64,000 nucleotides of DNA. Source: Bacteroidia bacterium. Its GTDB lineage: Bacteria > Bacteroidota > Bacteroidia > Chitinophagales > Chitinophagaceae. Position 1 is the first letter of the stretch; each line of letters opens with the position of its first letter. The stretch spans positions 52,134 through 116,133 of the forward strand of contig JAUIBA010000011.1 in the NCBI GenBank assembly GCA_030427635.1, written 5' to 3'. A program made the position numbers and the translations under genes. The notes beneath the pieces were generated by a model. It saw nothing but the letters and a program-made list of their open reading frames with translations, had not been told where the DNA came from and made no database searches. Shown piece after piece: positions 8,084-16,966 of this stretch.

Positions 8084-9769
8084 ATGAAAAAAATATACAC
8101 TTACCTTATCACACTATGCCTTTCCGGCATCACCGCCGCCTCATCACAAACAATAAACACCTACGCAGGCACAGGAGCCTCTGGTAGCACAGGTGATGGT
8201 GGCCCCGCCACCGCAGCCACATTCGGCATTTGTCACGGCATGGCTACAGACACATATGGCAACCTCTACATTGCCGATGCTGTAAGCCATAAAATAAGAA
8301 AAGTAACACCCGGCGGAGTAATTTCTACATTGGTGGGCACCGGTGTCGCAGGCTATAACGGCGAAGGCATCGCCATTGGCCTTGCACAAATTAATAACCC
8401 TTACGACCTCACCATAACACCGTCCGGCGATATCTATTTCTGTGAAACCGCCGGCAATCGTGTACGCAGAATTACAGAAGGCGTAGTAAGAACAGTTGCT
8501 GGCGATGGTGTTTCCGGCTTCACCGGTGATGGCGGCCCCGCTACTGCCGCCCGGGTCAACGGCCCCTCTGGCATCACTACCGATGCCGCAGGCAATGTCT
8601 ATTTCTCTGATGGTGGCAATAACCGGATTCGTAAAATAAGCACATCCGGCGATATTACTACAATAGCAGGCACCGGCGCCACCACCTTCATCGGCAGTGG
8701 GCTGGCAGCTACCGCCACACCGCTCAATCATCCTAACTTCCTATGCCTCGATGCCAGCGGCAATCTGTATGCCTCCATTAACGGCTACAACAGGATAATA
8801 AAAATAGATGCCATTGCAGATACCGTTACCGTAGTAGCCGGAAACGGTGCTGCTGCTGCCAGTGGCGACGGCGGCCCCGCTACTGCTGCAGGCATAGGAG
8901 CCCCTGCCGGGCTCACATTTGACCGCAATGGCAACCTGTTCATCGTGGCCAATCAGCCATATAACAACAATGTACGCATGGTAGCCCCCGATGGCACCAT
9001 CAGTACCTTTACCGGCACTGGTGCCACTACCTCTACAGGTGATGGCGGCCCTGCCGTAGCCGCCTCGGTCAACAGGCCCATTGATATAGTAATAGACGAT
9101 TGCGACAGGATATATGTATCAGAAGGCAATGGCAGAAGAGTACGCAGCATACTGTACGACAATCGCGCCCCACTCTTTGCCAATGGCGCATCCCTTACAG
9201 TTACCATGTGCGCCACCACTGCCGATAGCACCACCACCGATACTACCATAAGCACCGGCATCGCCATCATTGATACAGACCGTTGCCAGACAGAAACATG
9301 GACCATAATACATCCCCCTGTATATGGTACACTAACCGGCACACCCGCTCCGGCTACCGCTACAGGCACACTCATTACACCTGCGGGCTTTACATATAGC
9401 CCGGCTGTAGGCTATACCGGCTGGGATACCGTTATCGTACAGATATCAGACGGTACTCTCAGCGATACCTTTACCTACTATGCGCACATATTACCCTGCA
9501 CCCTCGGCATGCCAGGCTCCCCATCCGGGCAAAGCAATCTGTCTATACATCCCAATCCCGGCAATGGAATGTTCACAATTACCATGCCTGCCGCATACCG
9601 CGACAGGACAGATGTAACTATTACCGACATCACCGGTAAAACAGTAAAAACATTCTCTTTTGAACCCAGTGGCACAGAACACTTCCTTTTCACAGCGCCT
9701 CTAGGCACCTATATATTATTAGCCAGGCAGAACGACATGCGCTGGGTACAAAGACTCATAGTCAACTAA
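8084..9769 (+). CDS. NHL-repeat protein with T9SS sorting domain
   Basis: 561 aa, secreted. Signal peptide at 1-22 (ends ASSQ). Residues 25-360 hold about five or six NHL-type repeats, each with a GDGGPA(T/V)AA loop, PxGI/L and NxYxxDxxNxRIRKI strand, which fold as a beta-propeller. Residues 380-465 form a cadherin-like (Big_9-type) Ig module (FTYSPAVGYTGWDTVIVQISDG). Residues 485-561 are a type A T9SS C-terminal domain: SIHPNPGNGMFTI, DITGKTVKTF and a final LIVN. It is expected on the surface or released; the ligand is unknown. The start ATG has a signal peptide directly after it. Confidence 0.9.
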   Translation: MKKIYTYLITLCLSGITAASSQTINTYAGTGASGSTGDGGPATAATFGICHGMATDTYGNLYIADAVSHKIRKVTPGGVISTLVGTGVAGYNGEGIAIGLAQINNPYDLTITPSGDIYFCETAGNRVRRITEGVVRTVAGDGVSGFTGDGGPATAARVNGPSGITTDAAGNVYFSDGGNNRIRKISTSGDITTIAGTGATTFIGSGLAATATPLNHPNFLCLDASGNLYASINGYNRIIKIDAIADTVTVVAGNGAAAASGDGGPATAAGIGAPAGLTFDRNGNLFIVANQPYNNNVRMVAPDGTISTFTGTGATTSTGDGGPAVAASVNRPIDIVIDDCDRIYVSEGNGRRVRSILYDNRAPLFANGASLTVTMCATTADSTTTDTTISTGIAIIDTDRCQTETWTIIHPPVYGTLTGTPAPATATGTLITPAGFTYSPAVGYTGWDTVIVQISDGTLSDTFTYYAHILPCTLGMPGSPSGQSNLSIHPNPGNGMFTITMPAAYRDRTDVTITDITGKTVKTFSFEPSGTEHFLFTAPLGTYILLARQNDMRWVQRLIVN

Positions 9770-9956
9770 ATCAGGTCATAAATAACACCTCCCCATTGCA
9801 CCGTTGTGAACCACAAATGCAACGGCGGAATGTTCTTACTAATTCCCCCTCACGCTCTGCTCCTTAATATAATGAGCACATAACTCTACACAATAAAACA
9901 TATACACTATGCACGCACCCGTAAAAACTAAGTCTTAAACAGGAAACATAAATGCA

Positions 9957-10373
9957 GTGAAACGAAAGCGCAGACTACTACTACTCACATTCACAGTACT
10001 GATCATAACCTCAGTCTGTTACTATTTCTATGCAGAAAGGAAGTGTGCGGTACAGGTGAAATGTGATTATATGCGCTACGCATGTGGAGATTGCTACCCG
10101 CAATACAATGTAAGTAGGGTAATATCCGGAGGGTGCAAGCTGAAGTTATTAGATGAGGATATCAGTCTCGAATTTGACGACCCTAAACTGGAGAACAGGT
10201 TTGAAAAAGAGACCCCCTCAAATGCCCCATTCCCGTCATATAATATTTCTGGGAAAATACATTACTCTATAAGGAAGCGGCACTATATATTAACCGTAAG
10301 AGACTTTGTCTACATTAAGGAAAACAGCTCGCACTTAGATAGTCTGTATTATCATCTTAACCAAGCGGAATAA
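9957..10373 (+). CDS. small secreted or membrane-anchored protein, unrecognised
   Basis: 138 aa with a GTG start. Basic N-terminus (KRKRR) then a hydrophobic stretch (LLLLTFTVLIITSVCYYFY), either a signal peptide or an N-terminal anchor. Six cysteines in the next 50 residues (KCAVQVKC, CGDC, GC). It lacks the FxSLE and IDPKC landmarks of the neighbouring lipoproteins, so it is not a member of that family. AT-rich like its neighbours. Hairpin repeat copy 2 begins 10 bases after the stop. Function unknown. Confidence 0.65.
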   Translation: MKRKRRLLLLTFTVLIITSVCYYFYAERKCAVQVKCDYMRYACGDCYPQYNVSRVISGGCKLKLLDEDISLEFDDPKLENRFEKETPSNAPFPSYNISGKIHYSIRKRHYILTVRDFVYIKENSSHLDSLYYHLNQAE

Positions 10374-10383
10374 TCCGTTGTTC

Positions 10384-10488
10384 CCCAGCTTGGCGTAGAC
10401 CCTGTCTATGTCACAGTGGAGGGCAATCTCTGATTGCCCCACTCGTCCCCGAATGTTTCGGGGATGCCACGGCACGGCGTTTGCAACG
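10384..10488 (-). repeat. dispersed hairpin element, copy 2
   Basis: Closest to copy 1 (shared CAGCTTGGC, GTCTATGTCACAGTGGAGG). Read on the minus strand: GCGTT/AACGC mini-hairpin remnant, GCCGTGGCAT, then CCCCGAA, loop ACA, TTCGGGG, then GGACGAGTG. It also holds an extra perfect hairpin, GGGCAATC-TCT-GATTGCCC (10421-10439), absent from copy 1. It lies downstream of the 138-aa gene. Confidence 0.75.
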
Positions 10489-10628
10489 CACTGTCTCCGC
10501 ACTGGTCATAGCCTCCCGCTACCCATCAACAGCTTTCAATAACTACAGCGTATCTTTAACATGAGCTGGTAATTATCGGAATCATTATAAAATCATCGAA
10601 AAGCAGCACAATAAACACACCATAAAAT

Positions 10629-11135
10629 ATGTATCGCTATGTCTTAATAAAAATAATCGCTGTATCCCTTTTCGCTACACTTTTCTATGCTTGTAAATCG
10701 CAACGCTATGGATGCAGTGAGCAAACGATAACGTACTATATTTTCGATTCATTGGAGCAAACAATTCTGCACGATGTGGCCGCATATGGCAAGCGCGCAA
10801 CAATAAAGGGCATTATTATTGATTCTAAAGCTACTGCATTTACGCATGAGCAATGGGGTGATCGTGGAAATGACAGTATCTTTCAATTTGGAGTTGTTAT
10901 CAGCTATGGAGAAAAAAGCAAATATCTGAATCATGTAGAGAAAACACTCCTTATGTCAGATAGATACGTTAAGATAGGGAAGAAAAAAGTACCTGTGTAC
11001 ATATACCACCTTGATGATATTTTTGATGAAAATAACGGCAGCACAGCAATTTACAACGGAATGCATAGTTCTAGGGAACGTGCACTGAATTACCATACTG
11101 TAGACATAAAAAATAAGAGATTCATATATTATTGA
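10629..11135 (+). CDS. small lipoprotein, paralogue 3 of 4
   Basis: 168 aa. Signal peptide with lipobox YAC near residue 22 (SLFATLFYAC). Core landmarks of the family: ITYYIFDSLEQTILHDV, then KGIIIDSKA in place of IDPKC (the cysteine is missing here), then VPVYIYHLDDIFDEN. The loss of the conserved cysteine argues that it is structural rather than catalytic, or that this copy has diverged. Its stop codon overlaps by one base the presumed ATT start of paralogue 4. Confidence 0.8.
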   Translation: MYRYVLIKIIAVSLFATLFYACKSQRYGCSEQTITYYIFDSLEQTILHDVAAYGKRATIKGIIIDSKATAFTHEQWGDRGNDSIFQFGVVISYGEKSKYLNHVEKTLLMSDRYVKIGKKKVPVYIYHLDDIFDENNGSTAIYNGMHSSRERALNYHTVDIKNKRFIYY

Positions 11136-11601
11136 TATTTCGAAACATTGGTCTACAATACTGCTATTATTTGTTCTGAGTTGTACCCCCACAAAGCGTA
11201 CACCTGGCAAAATCACCTATTACGCCTTTCCCTCTCTGGAAGCATATCTGAAAAAGGCAATAACAGAGCGTCCTGTTTCCGGTATCGGCATTGACCTGAA
11301 TTGTCACTCCTGCTTTAATGATTCACTGCGCAAATATGAAGTATACCATCTATTCAGAATGAAGCTGCTATATGCCAATGACACTGCTCTATGCCCTCAA
11401 TATAAATGTCTCCTGAAAAAATCTCACAGATATTTCAAAATAGGAGATCAGGAATATCCCATTATTCTTGTTGGCATTGACGATATTCTTACCGACCCCT
11501 CCACCGCAAACAAACCATTAGCCGGCACCATACCTGCCTGCTTTGATTTAAACGAGACGATTATCATATGCAGAATAAATAATAAATTCTACTTAAGATA
11601 A
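11131..11601 (+). CDS. small lipoprotein, paralogue 4 of 4, no ATG (probable ATT start)
   Basis: The frame is open from 11110 to 11601 and encodes a complete family member: hydrophobic ILLLFVLSC lipobox, KITYYAFPSLEAYLKKAI, GIGIDLNCHSC and YPIILVGIDDILTD. There is no ATG, GTG or TTG upstream of the lipobox. The first ATG (11359) lies after the signal peptide and the conserved core, so it is not the natural start. ATT at 11131 overlaps the TGA of paralogue 3 by one base and gives a normal lipoprotein signal (156 aa). Either a rare ATT start coupled to the upstream gene, or a recent start-codon loss. The reading frame is otherwise intact. Confidence 0.6.
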   Translation: MDISKHWSTILLLFVLSCTPTKRTPGKITYYAFPSLEAYLKKAITERPVSGIGIDLNCHSCFNDSLRKYEVYHLFRMKLLYANDTALCPQYKCLLKKSHRYFKIGDQEYPIILVGIDDILTDPSTANKPLAGTIPACFDLNETIIICRINNKFYLR

Positions 11602-11671
11602 ACCACAACCGGGTAGTCGCTTACCTACCACAAAGTCTCAGCAAATGAAATGTACCACTCCTGCCATACCA

Positions 11672-12181
11672 TCATTGCTGCAACAGCGAATCAATCAGGT
11701 GATAAAAAGAGGGCACATCATATGCATCACGCCCCTCCTTATGAAACACAATATTCCCCTGCTTATCCAGCACCACAGTAGTAGGCAGTTCCCCCTGAAA
11801 GAGCTCCTGAGGCACTACTCCCGTAGCCACATATACCGGTAGCGTCATTCCCTTCTTTCTCATGTATGCAGTATCATCCTTTATATTCCTGTCCAGGTCC
11901 ACAGGCATTACCACCAGCCCGGTATCAGCCATGTAGTGTAGCCTCATATTATTTATGCCAGGCATCTCGGCCTTGCATGGCACACACGTCAGCGACCAGA
12001 AATTGATAAACACTACCTTCCCCCGCATCTGTGCCACGTCAGCGCTGCTACCTTCAGCATCTGCCACGGTAAATGGCCTGGCGGGTTTGCTCCTATCCTT
12101 TCCCCCCTCCTGTGCAGCAGCATGCAGCGTTAGCAGTATTCCCGCACACAATGCACCCGCAGCCCGCATAAATAACCACAT
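11672..12181 (-). CDS. TlpA/ResA-like thioredoxin-family protein
   Basis: 169 aa. Signal peptide (LCAGILLTLHAAAQ) then a thioredoxin-fold domain: GKVVFINFWSLTCVPCKAEMP contains the CxxC active site (CVPC), followed by the MPVDLD strand and the cis-Pro loop (ELPTTVVLDKQGNIV). Such exported proteins reduce or shuffle disulfides in the periplasm (family knowledge). ATG at 12169 is an alternative start with an equally good signal peptide. It is convergent with the lipoprotein cluster. Confidence 0.88.
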   Translation of the reverse strand: MWLFMRAAGALCAGILLTLHAAAQEGGKDRSKPARPFTVADAEGSSADVAQMRGKVVFINFWSLTCVPCKAEMPGINNMRLHYMADTGLVVMPVDLDRNIKDDTAYMRKKGMTLPVYVATGVVPQELFQGELPTTVVLDKQGNIVFHKEGRDAYDVPSFYHLIDSLLQQ

Positions 12182-12388
12182 AAACTATTCAGAATTATGA
12201 TACCTGTACAAATATACAGTCCGCAATGTTACACCCTCCTTCCCTCTGGCAATACCCTGGCATCACTTCATGAGTATACTAAATGCAGAAAGAGTACAGC
12301 AAAGTGTATGCTGTACCCTTATCTCCCAATCACAAAACCTGTATATCATTCCCCTCCGGGGAAACAACCCGTTTATTCCGTCAGTTTA

Positions 12389-13564
12389 CTAACGCACTAC
12401 GGTAAATGTCTCAGACGCTATGCGGCTATTACCACTATTTACAGTAAGCATGTACTGCCCTGCTGGCAGGCCCGCGCTATAGGATACATGCAGTATATTC
12501 TGTCGCATGTCGGCGCTGCCCTGCTCTACTACCCTGCCCTGCATATCTGTGATGCTGTAGCTATCAGCCTTAACGGGGCCGTTTATCATCAGATTCACCT
12601 CATTACCATTCGCAGGATTAGGGAAAAGAACCGTAGTATAAGTACCACCCTCTACACTGCTTACCGATGCAGGCAGGTCAGATTTATTTATGTTAATAGC
12701 CCCCACAGTTGTAAAGGTCATGTCATCATAATAAACTATAGATGCCAGGTAAGAAAAAGTACCTTTTATCAGGAACATGTAGCGGTTAGCAGCATCCGTC
12801 TTCTGTCCCTGGCTCAGCCCGAAGCCGGAGAGCAATGCTGCAGGTGCCGGCGAGCTGCCTACATAGAAGCTATCCACCATGTAATCTGTTATCTTATCCA
12901 TCAGCACATCATATTCTGCGCTGGGGCCAGATGCTGTATATACCTTCATTTTACCCCATCCTACTACCGTATCTGAGCGGTGTGCATAGTAAACATGGGT
13001 ACATGGTGTATTGCTCATTCCGGCATCAGCTATGGTTAGCTTGAAATTTGTAATACGCCTGCTCACACTGCTCCATGACGAGCCAAGTGTAATAGGATAC
13101 TCCCTTATTATGCTAGGCGTAGAGAGTATGTGGCGCTGCTCATCTACTTTAAAGCTATCACCGGCACTACCCGTATATATCGATATATCATACAGCTGCT
13201 CTGCTATGTCTATACCCTTCTCATAAATACCCGATGAGTTAAAGTCGTACTTAGGTGCATAATAGTAAACCAGATTTGCGTTCAGATGTTTATCCTGTCC
13301 CGTCAGGCCGCGATTACAACCTGCTGCTGTAAAAAACGCATCGGTCTCCACCGCATAGTCCAGTGTTACCAGCGGGCCTGAGTAAGATGTATAATCCCAG
13401 CTGATATTATTACCCACCGTAGGACTGGTAATAATGCCACCTATCCTACTGTAAAACTCTGATACCGCAGTTGGTACTGGCGCATCGGCTACCGTTATGG
13501 TTATCTGACCAAATGCGGCAGGCATCAATGGCAACATTGCAAATAGTGTAAAGATTTTCTTCAT
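12389..13564 (-). CDS. secreted protein with T9SS sorting domain
   Basis: 391 aa from the ATG at 13564 (MKKIFTLFAMLPLMPAAFGQ, a clear signal peptide); an in-frame ATG 33 bases upstream would spoil it. The central 280 residues have no motif I recognise and look beta-rich, of a type common in Bacteroidota cargo. Residues 310-391 are a type A T9SS domain: TVLFPNPANGNEVNL, YSITDMQGRVV, GLPAGQYMLTV and a final TFTVVR. Surface or secreted; substrate unknown. It is followed on its strand by the TlpA-like gene about 200 bases later, with no strong terminator between. Confidence 0.85.
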   Translation of the reverse strand: MKKIFTLFAMLPLMPAAFGQITITVADAPVPTAVSEFYSRIGGIITSPTVGNNISWDYTSYSGPLVTLDYAVETDAFFTAAGCNRGLTGQDKHLNANLVYYYAPKYDFNSSGIYEKGIDIAEQLYDISIYTGSAGDSFKVDEQRHILSTPSIIREYPITLGSSWSSVSRRITNFKLTIADAGMSNTPCTHVYYAHRSDTVVGWGKMKVYTASGPSAEYDVLMDKITDYMVDSFYVGSSPAPAALLSGFGLSQGQKTDAANRYMFLIKGTFSYLASIVYYDDMTFTTVGAININKSDLPASVSSVEGGTYTTVLFPNPANGNEVNLMINGPVKADSYSITDMQGRVVEQGSADMRQNILHVSYSAGLPAGQYMLTVNSGNSRIASETFTVVR

Positions 13565-13651
13565 AAAAAGGATTTTTGCTGTTATATACTTATGCAAAAA
13601 TCCAACCTATATGCCCCACCACCAATAGTGGTTAACCACTATATCGTATCA

Positions 13652-14299
13652 CTATAATATATCCTTGTATTGTATAGCAAACTTCAGGAGCGAGTTTTTG
13701 CCCTCTACGCCCAGCTTTCGGGTAATGTTGGCCCGGTGATTCTCTATCGTATTCCGGCTCACAAACAGGTTGTCAGCTATCTCCTGCGATGTAATACTCT
13801 GCGATACCAGCTTCACTATTATCTTTTCCGTAGGCGTAAGCGTATCGTATCGCGCTCTCACCTCATCGGGCAGCCCACCCTGCCGGGTATATGCCGTCAG
13901 GTAATGCTCTATACCCACACTCACATATTGCTGCCCGCCAGCTACAGCATTCAGGCACAGCACCAGCTCATCCACAGCATTGTCCTTCAGCAGATATCCC
14001 ATTACCCCCTTCTGCATGGCATCCTCAAAATAGCGCCGCTCCTTATGCATCGTTAGTATTATGCAGCGGGTACTGTGCTTTTCACTCAGCACCTTTTCAC
14101 ACACATCCAGCCCCGACAGCACCGGCATTTCCAGATCCAGTATTGCTATATCCGGTAGCGTTGCCAGTATCAGCTGGTAGGCTTCCAGCCCGTTCTGCGC
14201 CTCACCACACAGTGTCATACCGGCTATACCACTCACCACCTCCCTTATCCCCGTCCTGAATACCGGGTGGTCATCTGCAATGATTACCTTATGCTGCAT
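13652..14299 (-). CDS. NarL/LuxR-family response regulator
   Basis: 215 aa. Receiver domain 1-120 with acidic pair (ADDHP, residues 9-10), phosphoacceptor Asp55 in AILDLEMPV, and the conserved Lys in LLKDN. LuxR-type HTH about 148-210 (LTPTEKIIVKLV, then QEIADNLFVSRNTIENHRANI). It overlaps by 11 bases the histidine kinase gene upstream, so the two are a cognate pair, translated together. DNA targets are not visible. Confidence 0.92.
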   Translation of the reverse strand: MQHKVIIADDHPVFRTGIREVVSGIAGMTLCGEAQNGLEAYQLILATLPDIAILDLEMPVLSGLDVCEKVLSEKHSTRCIILTMHKERRYFEDAMQKGVMGYLLKDNAVDELVLCLNAVAGGQQYVSVGIEHYLTAYTRQGGLPDEVRARYDTLTPTEKIIVKLVSQSITSQEIADNLFVSRNTIENHRANITRKLGVEGKNSLLKFAIQYKDIL

Positions 14300-16052
14300 T
14301 GGCTACCAGTGGGAGTGTAATCGTTATAATTGTTCCTGCATCTGAAGAGTCAATATCCAGTTTCCCCCCCATCATTCTTGCCCGCTCGTCCATACTCAGC
14401 AGCCCGAATGACGACTGCGCCTTACTGGCTATTGTCCCTACATCAAAACCCTTCCCGTTATCCTTCACCACTATCAGCATCCTGTCCTTTTGCAGTTCAC
14501 CTTCTATACGTATCGCCCTTGCATCAGCATGCTTCACCGTGTTGGTGATGCACTCCTGTATAATACGGTAGCAGCCTATCTTTACATCCGGTGTCATGTC
14601 TGCAGCTATCGCTTCCAGATCTGCACTTACAAATACGCCCGTCATCTCCATAGTCTTCTCAGCAAGCGCATTTATGGCAGCTGCCAGTCCATACTTATCC
14701 AGCTGATTAGGGTACAGGTCTTTGGATATATTTCTTACATCTGCTATTGTACTGTCTATTGCTTCTATCAGCCGGGCTTTAGTCTCATCATCGGCCTGCA
14801 TAGCTACCTGGTTTCTTATAAAGAGTATGTTCTGCCCTATACCGTCGTGCATCTCTCTGGCTATACGTTGTTTATCCTCCTCCTGAGTTCTTATCAGCTC
14901 GCGCGAGAAAGCCTCCCTCATATCTTTTGTCTTCCTGTTCATCCTGCCTCTGAAAGTCGTCACCACCACCACTATCATCAGCGTACTTGCCAGCATGGTA
15001 GCATTTCGCTGCATCTTGTGTTGCCCTACAGTAGCTGTGTGCAGGGCATTATCTTTCTGTAGCATTGCTATCTGTGCCTGCTTCTTTTCCAACCCATACT
15101 TTGCCGTCAGTGCTGCTATCTTATTGTTATAGCTTTTCTTCAGTACAGAGTCTTTGTACCTGGAAAACCGCGAGTGTGCCCTAAGTGTTTTCCGGTAGTC
15201 CTTCTGATGGTAGTAAATGTTTGCTTCCTGCGAATATAGTTCATAATACCAGTCAGCAGAATTGACTATAGGAGCATACTTATGGGCCAGCTGCACATAC
15301 CTTACCGCAGTATCCCACCTGCTTGTTTCCACTGCCATCTCGGCAATATGTATATAGCACACAAGATATTGGTAGTCATTATTGATTGCGGGCAGGTAGG
15401 GCAGCACCTCATACATACAGTTATAGGAGCGCTCATTCTGCCCTGTCTTGTAGTAGATGAATGCCAGCGTCTCCAGCCCACCCAGTATCATTATATACCT
15501 GTTCGTTTTCTTTGCATTGGCCACGTTCTCTTCCAGCAGCGCTATCCCCTCCTCAGTTTTGCCCTGCATCACCATATTCTCAGCTATTGCATAATTGTAA
15601 AATGTGGTATCCTTATATAACTTATTGCTCACAGCTACATTATAGGCGGTTTTAATGTGGTCATATGCGCGGGTATAATCCCCCAGCATTGTCTGGTAAG
15701 CTATGGCTATATTATAGTTCAGCTTAGCTATATGCCACGGTAGTTTTAGCTTTTCTGCCATTTTCAGACTGGTAAAAAAGCCCTCCATCGCATCGTCTGC
15801 AAAACCCAGCACCACCATCACCCGCGCATTATCTGCTATTCTCCTCATCTTTAATGAGTCCTGCCCCAGAAAGCTGGCTATAGAATCCAGACGCTGCACT
15901 ACCATTAATGCCTCTGCCGGGTCAGCCTGATATTTAATATTAAGTACAGAGTCAAGCTCATTAAATACCCTCAGAGAATCCTGCGCGGCAGACTGTCCCA
16001 ATGCCCGCTCCTGAGCAAGCAGGACTAGCAGTATGATAAGATATTTATACAT
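14289..16052 (-). CDS. TPR-type sensor histidine kinase
   Basis: 587 aa. Signal peptide 1-19, then about 300 residues of TPR-like helical repeats outside the membrane, one transmembrane span near 352-368 (TLMIVVVVTTF), a HisKA_3 dimerisation helix with phosphoacceptor His402 (REMHDGIGQN), and an HATPase domain (QECITNTVKHADA as N box, DNGKGFDVG, FGLLSMDERARMMGG). This layout, TPR sensor plus NarL-type kinase, is frequent in Bacteroidota. It partners the overlapping response regulator. The signal sensed by the TPR part is unknown. Confidence 0.92.
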   Translation of the reverse strand: MYKYLIILLVLLAQERALGQSAAQDSLRVFNELDSVLNIKYQADPAEALMVVQRLDSIASFLGQDSLKMRRIADNARVMVVLGFADDAMEGFFTSLKMAEKLKLPWHIAKLNYNIAIAYQTMLGDYTRAYDHIKTAYNVAVSNKLYKDTTFYNYAIAENMVMQGKTEEGIALLEENVANAKKTNRYIMILGGLETLAFIYYKTGQNERSYNCMYEVLPYLPAINNDYQYLVCYIHIAEMAVETSRWDTAVRYVQLAHKYAPIVNSADWYYELYSQEANIYYHQKDYRKTLRAHSRFSRYKDSVLKKSYNNKIAALTAKYGLEKKQAQIAMLQKDNALHTATVGQHKMQRNATMLASTLMIVVVVTTFRGRMNRKTKDMREAFSRELIRTQEEDKQRIAREMHDGIGQNILFIRNQVAMQADDETKARLIEAIDSTIADVRNISKDLYPNQLDKYGLAAAINALAEKTMEMTGVFVSADLEAIAADMTPDVKIGCYRIIQECITNTVKHADARAIRIEGELQKDRMLIVVKDNGKGFDVGTIASKAQSSFGLLSMDERARMMGGKLDIDSSDAGTIITITLPLVANAA

Positions 16053-16320
16053 AAAGAAGTTGTTGCTACATCGAAAAATAATACATTTTTCAGGTGTCAG
16101 TAGCAGCTATTTACATCTTATTACAAATTAACAATAACGACAATCATAAATATCATAGCATCAATAACATGCACATGCATCTTATATCAGATTATTTTGG
16201 GAGCCACCTATCTTATGACATATACCTGAAAATAAACCGCTTCCGCAGAAGCATCAGCCCTGGTACGCTTTGAGTTACCCTGCTGTTTACGGATATTTGA
16301 ATACTGGAATCAACGCAGAG
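16053..16320. other. divergent intergenic region
   Basis: Separates the kinase gene (minus) from the Crp/Fnr gene (plus); AT-rich near the kinase start and presumably holding both promoters. I see no strong -7 box and no repeat longer than 6 bp. Confidence 0.4.
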
Positions 16321-16893
16321 ATGGAAAACAACGACCTCTTTTCCGGGAACGATCAGCTTACCGATGCAGAGCAGGCCATCATTGCCTCCCGCATTCCCAT
16401 ACGGGAGTATGCAAAGGGTACCATCCTGCTGCGGGAAGGCCAGATAGCACGGGAGGCATATTACGTACTCCGCGGCTGTGTACGGTCTTACTATGTGGTA
16501 GATGGTGAGGAACGCACCACCGCATTTTATACCGAAAACGAATCAGCAGCTGCATTATCTTCCTACAACCGTCAGAGCCCGTCTGCACACTTTATGGAAT
16601 GTGTGGAAGACTGCACGCTATCCGTACTCACCTATACCAATGAACAGGAACTCATAAACGAGTTTCCAAACTTTGCCCGCCTCTGCCGCGCCTCTATGGA
16701 GGCTGGCTACGGAAAGCATCAGGATATGCTGGCCAGCTATATCACACGCAGCCCCGAGGAGCGTTACCTGTACCTGCAGCAGTCCCGGCCCGATCTCCTG
16801 CAGCGCATTCCCCAGTATCATCTGGCTTCCTACCTGGGCGTAAAGCCTGAGTCGCTAAGCCGCATAAGAAAAAGAGTGGCAAGTAAACAATAG
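16321..16893 (+). CDS. Crp/Fnr-family transcription regulator
   Basis: 190 aa from the ATG at 16321 (MENNDLFSG). The upstream in-frame codon at 16270 adds 17 residues unlike the family. Residues 20-130 are a cyclic-nucleotide-binding-like jelly roll (KGTILLREGQIAREAYYVLRGCVRSYYV). Residues 150-188 are the HTH region (YHLASYLGVKPESLSRIRKRV). The effector is unknown; most Bacteroidota members of this kind lack the cAMP-binding residues. Convergent with a DUF4386 gene. Confidence 0.88.
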   Translation: MENNDLFSGNDQLTDAEQAIIASRIPIREYAKGTILLREGQIAREAYYVLRGCVRSYYVVDGEERTTAFYTENESAAALSSYNRQSPSAHFMECVEDCTLSVLTYTNEQELINEFPNFARLCRASMEAGYGKHQDMLASYITRSPEERYLYLQQSRPDLLQRIPQYHLASYLGVKPESLSRIRKRVASKQ

Positions 16894-16966
16894 TCTGCCC
16901 GGCATTAAGCAGAGTATATGCCAGACCACACAGAGTGCATAGCCCGGCATCATACTCAATCGCTGT

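Noticed and set aside
9801..9825. small inverted repeat after the NHL gene
   Set aside because: CCGTTG and CAACGG with TTGTG/CACAA make only a weak stem without a T-run; not enough to call a terminator.
12294..12316. 8-bp inverted repeat after the secreted T9SS gene
   Set aside because: GTACAGCA and TGCTGTAC form a stem but it has no T-run and is too far from the stop to call a terminator.
12197..12976. 259-aa plus-strand ORF
   Set aside because: Lies opposite the T9SS cargo gene and the TlpA promoter; protein sequence is not protein-like and the minus-strand gene is well supported.
14490..15062. 190-aa plus-strand ORF
   Set aside because: Antisense shadow of the histidine kinase core.
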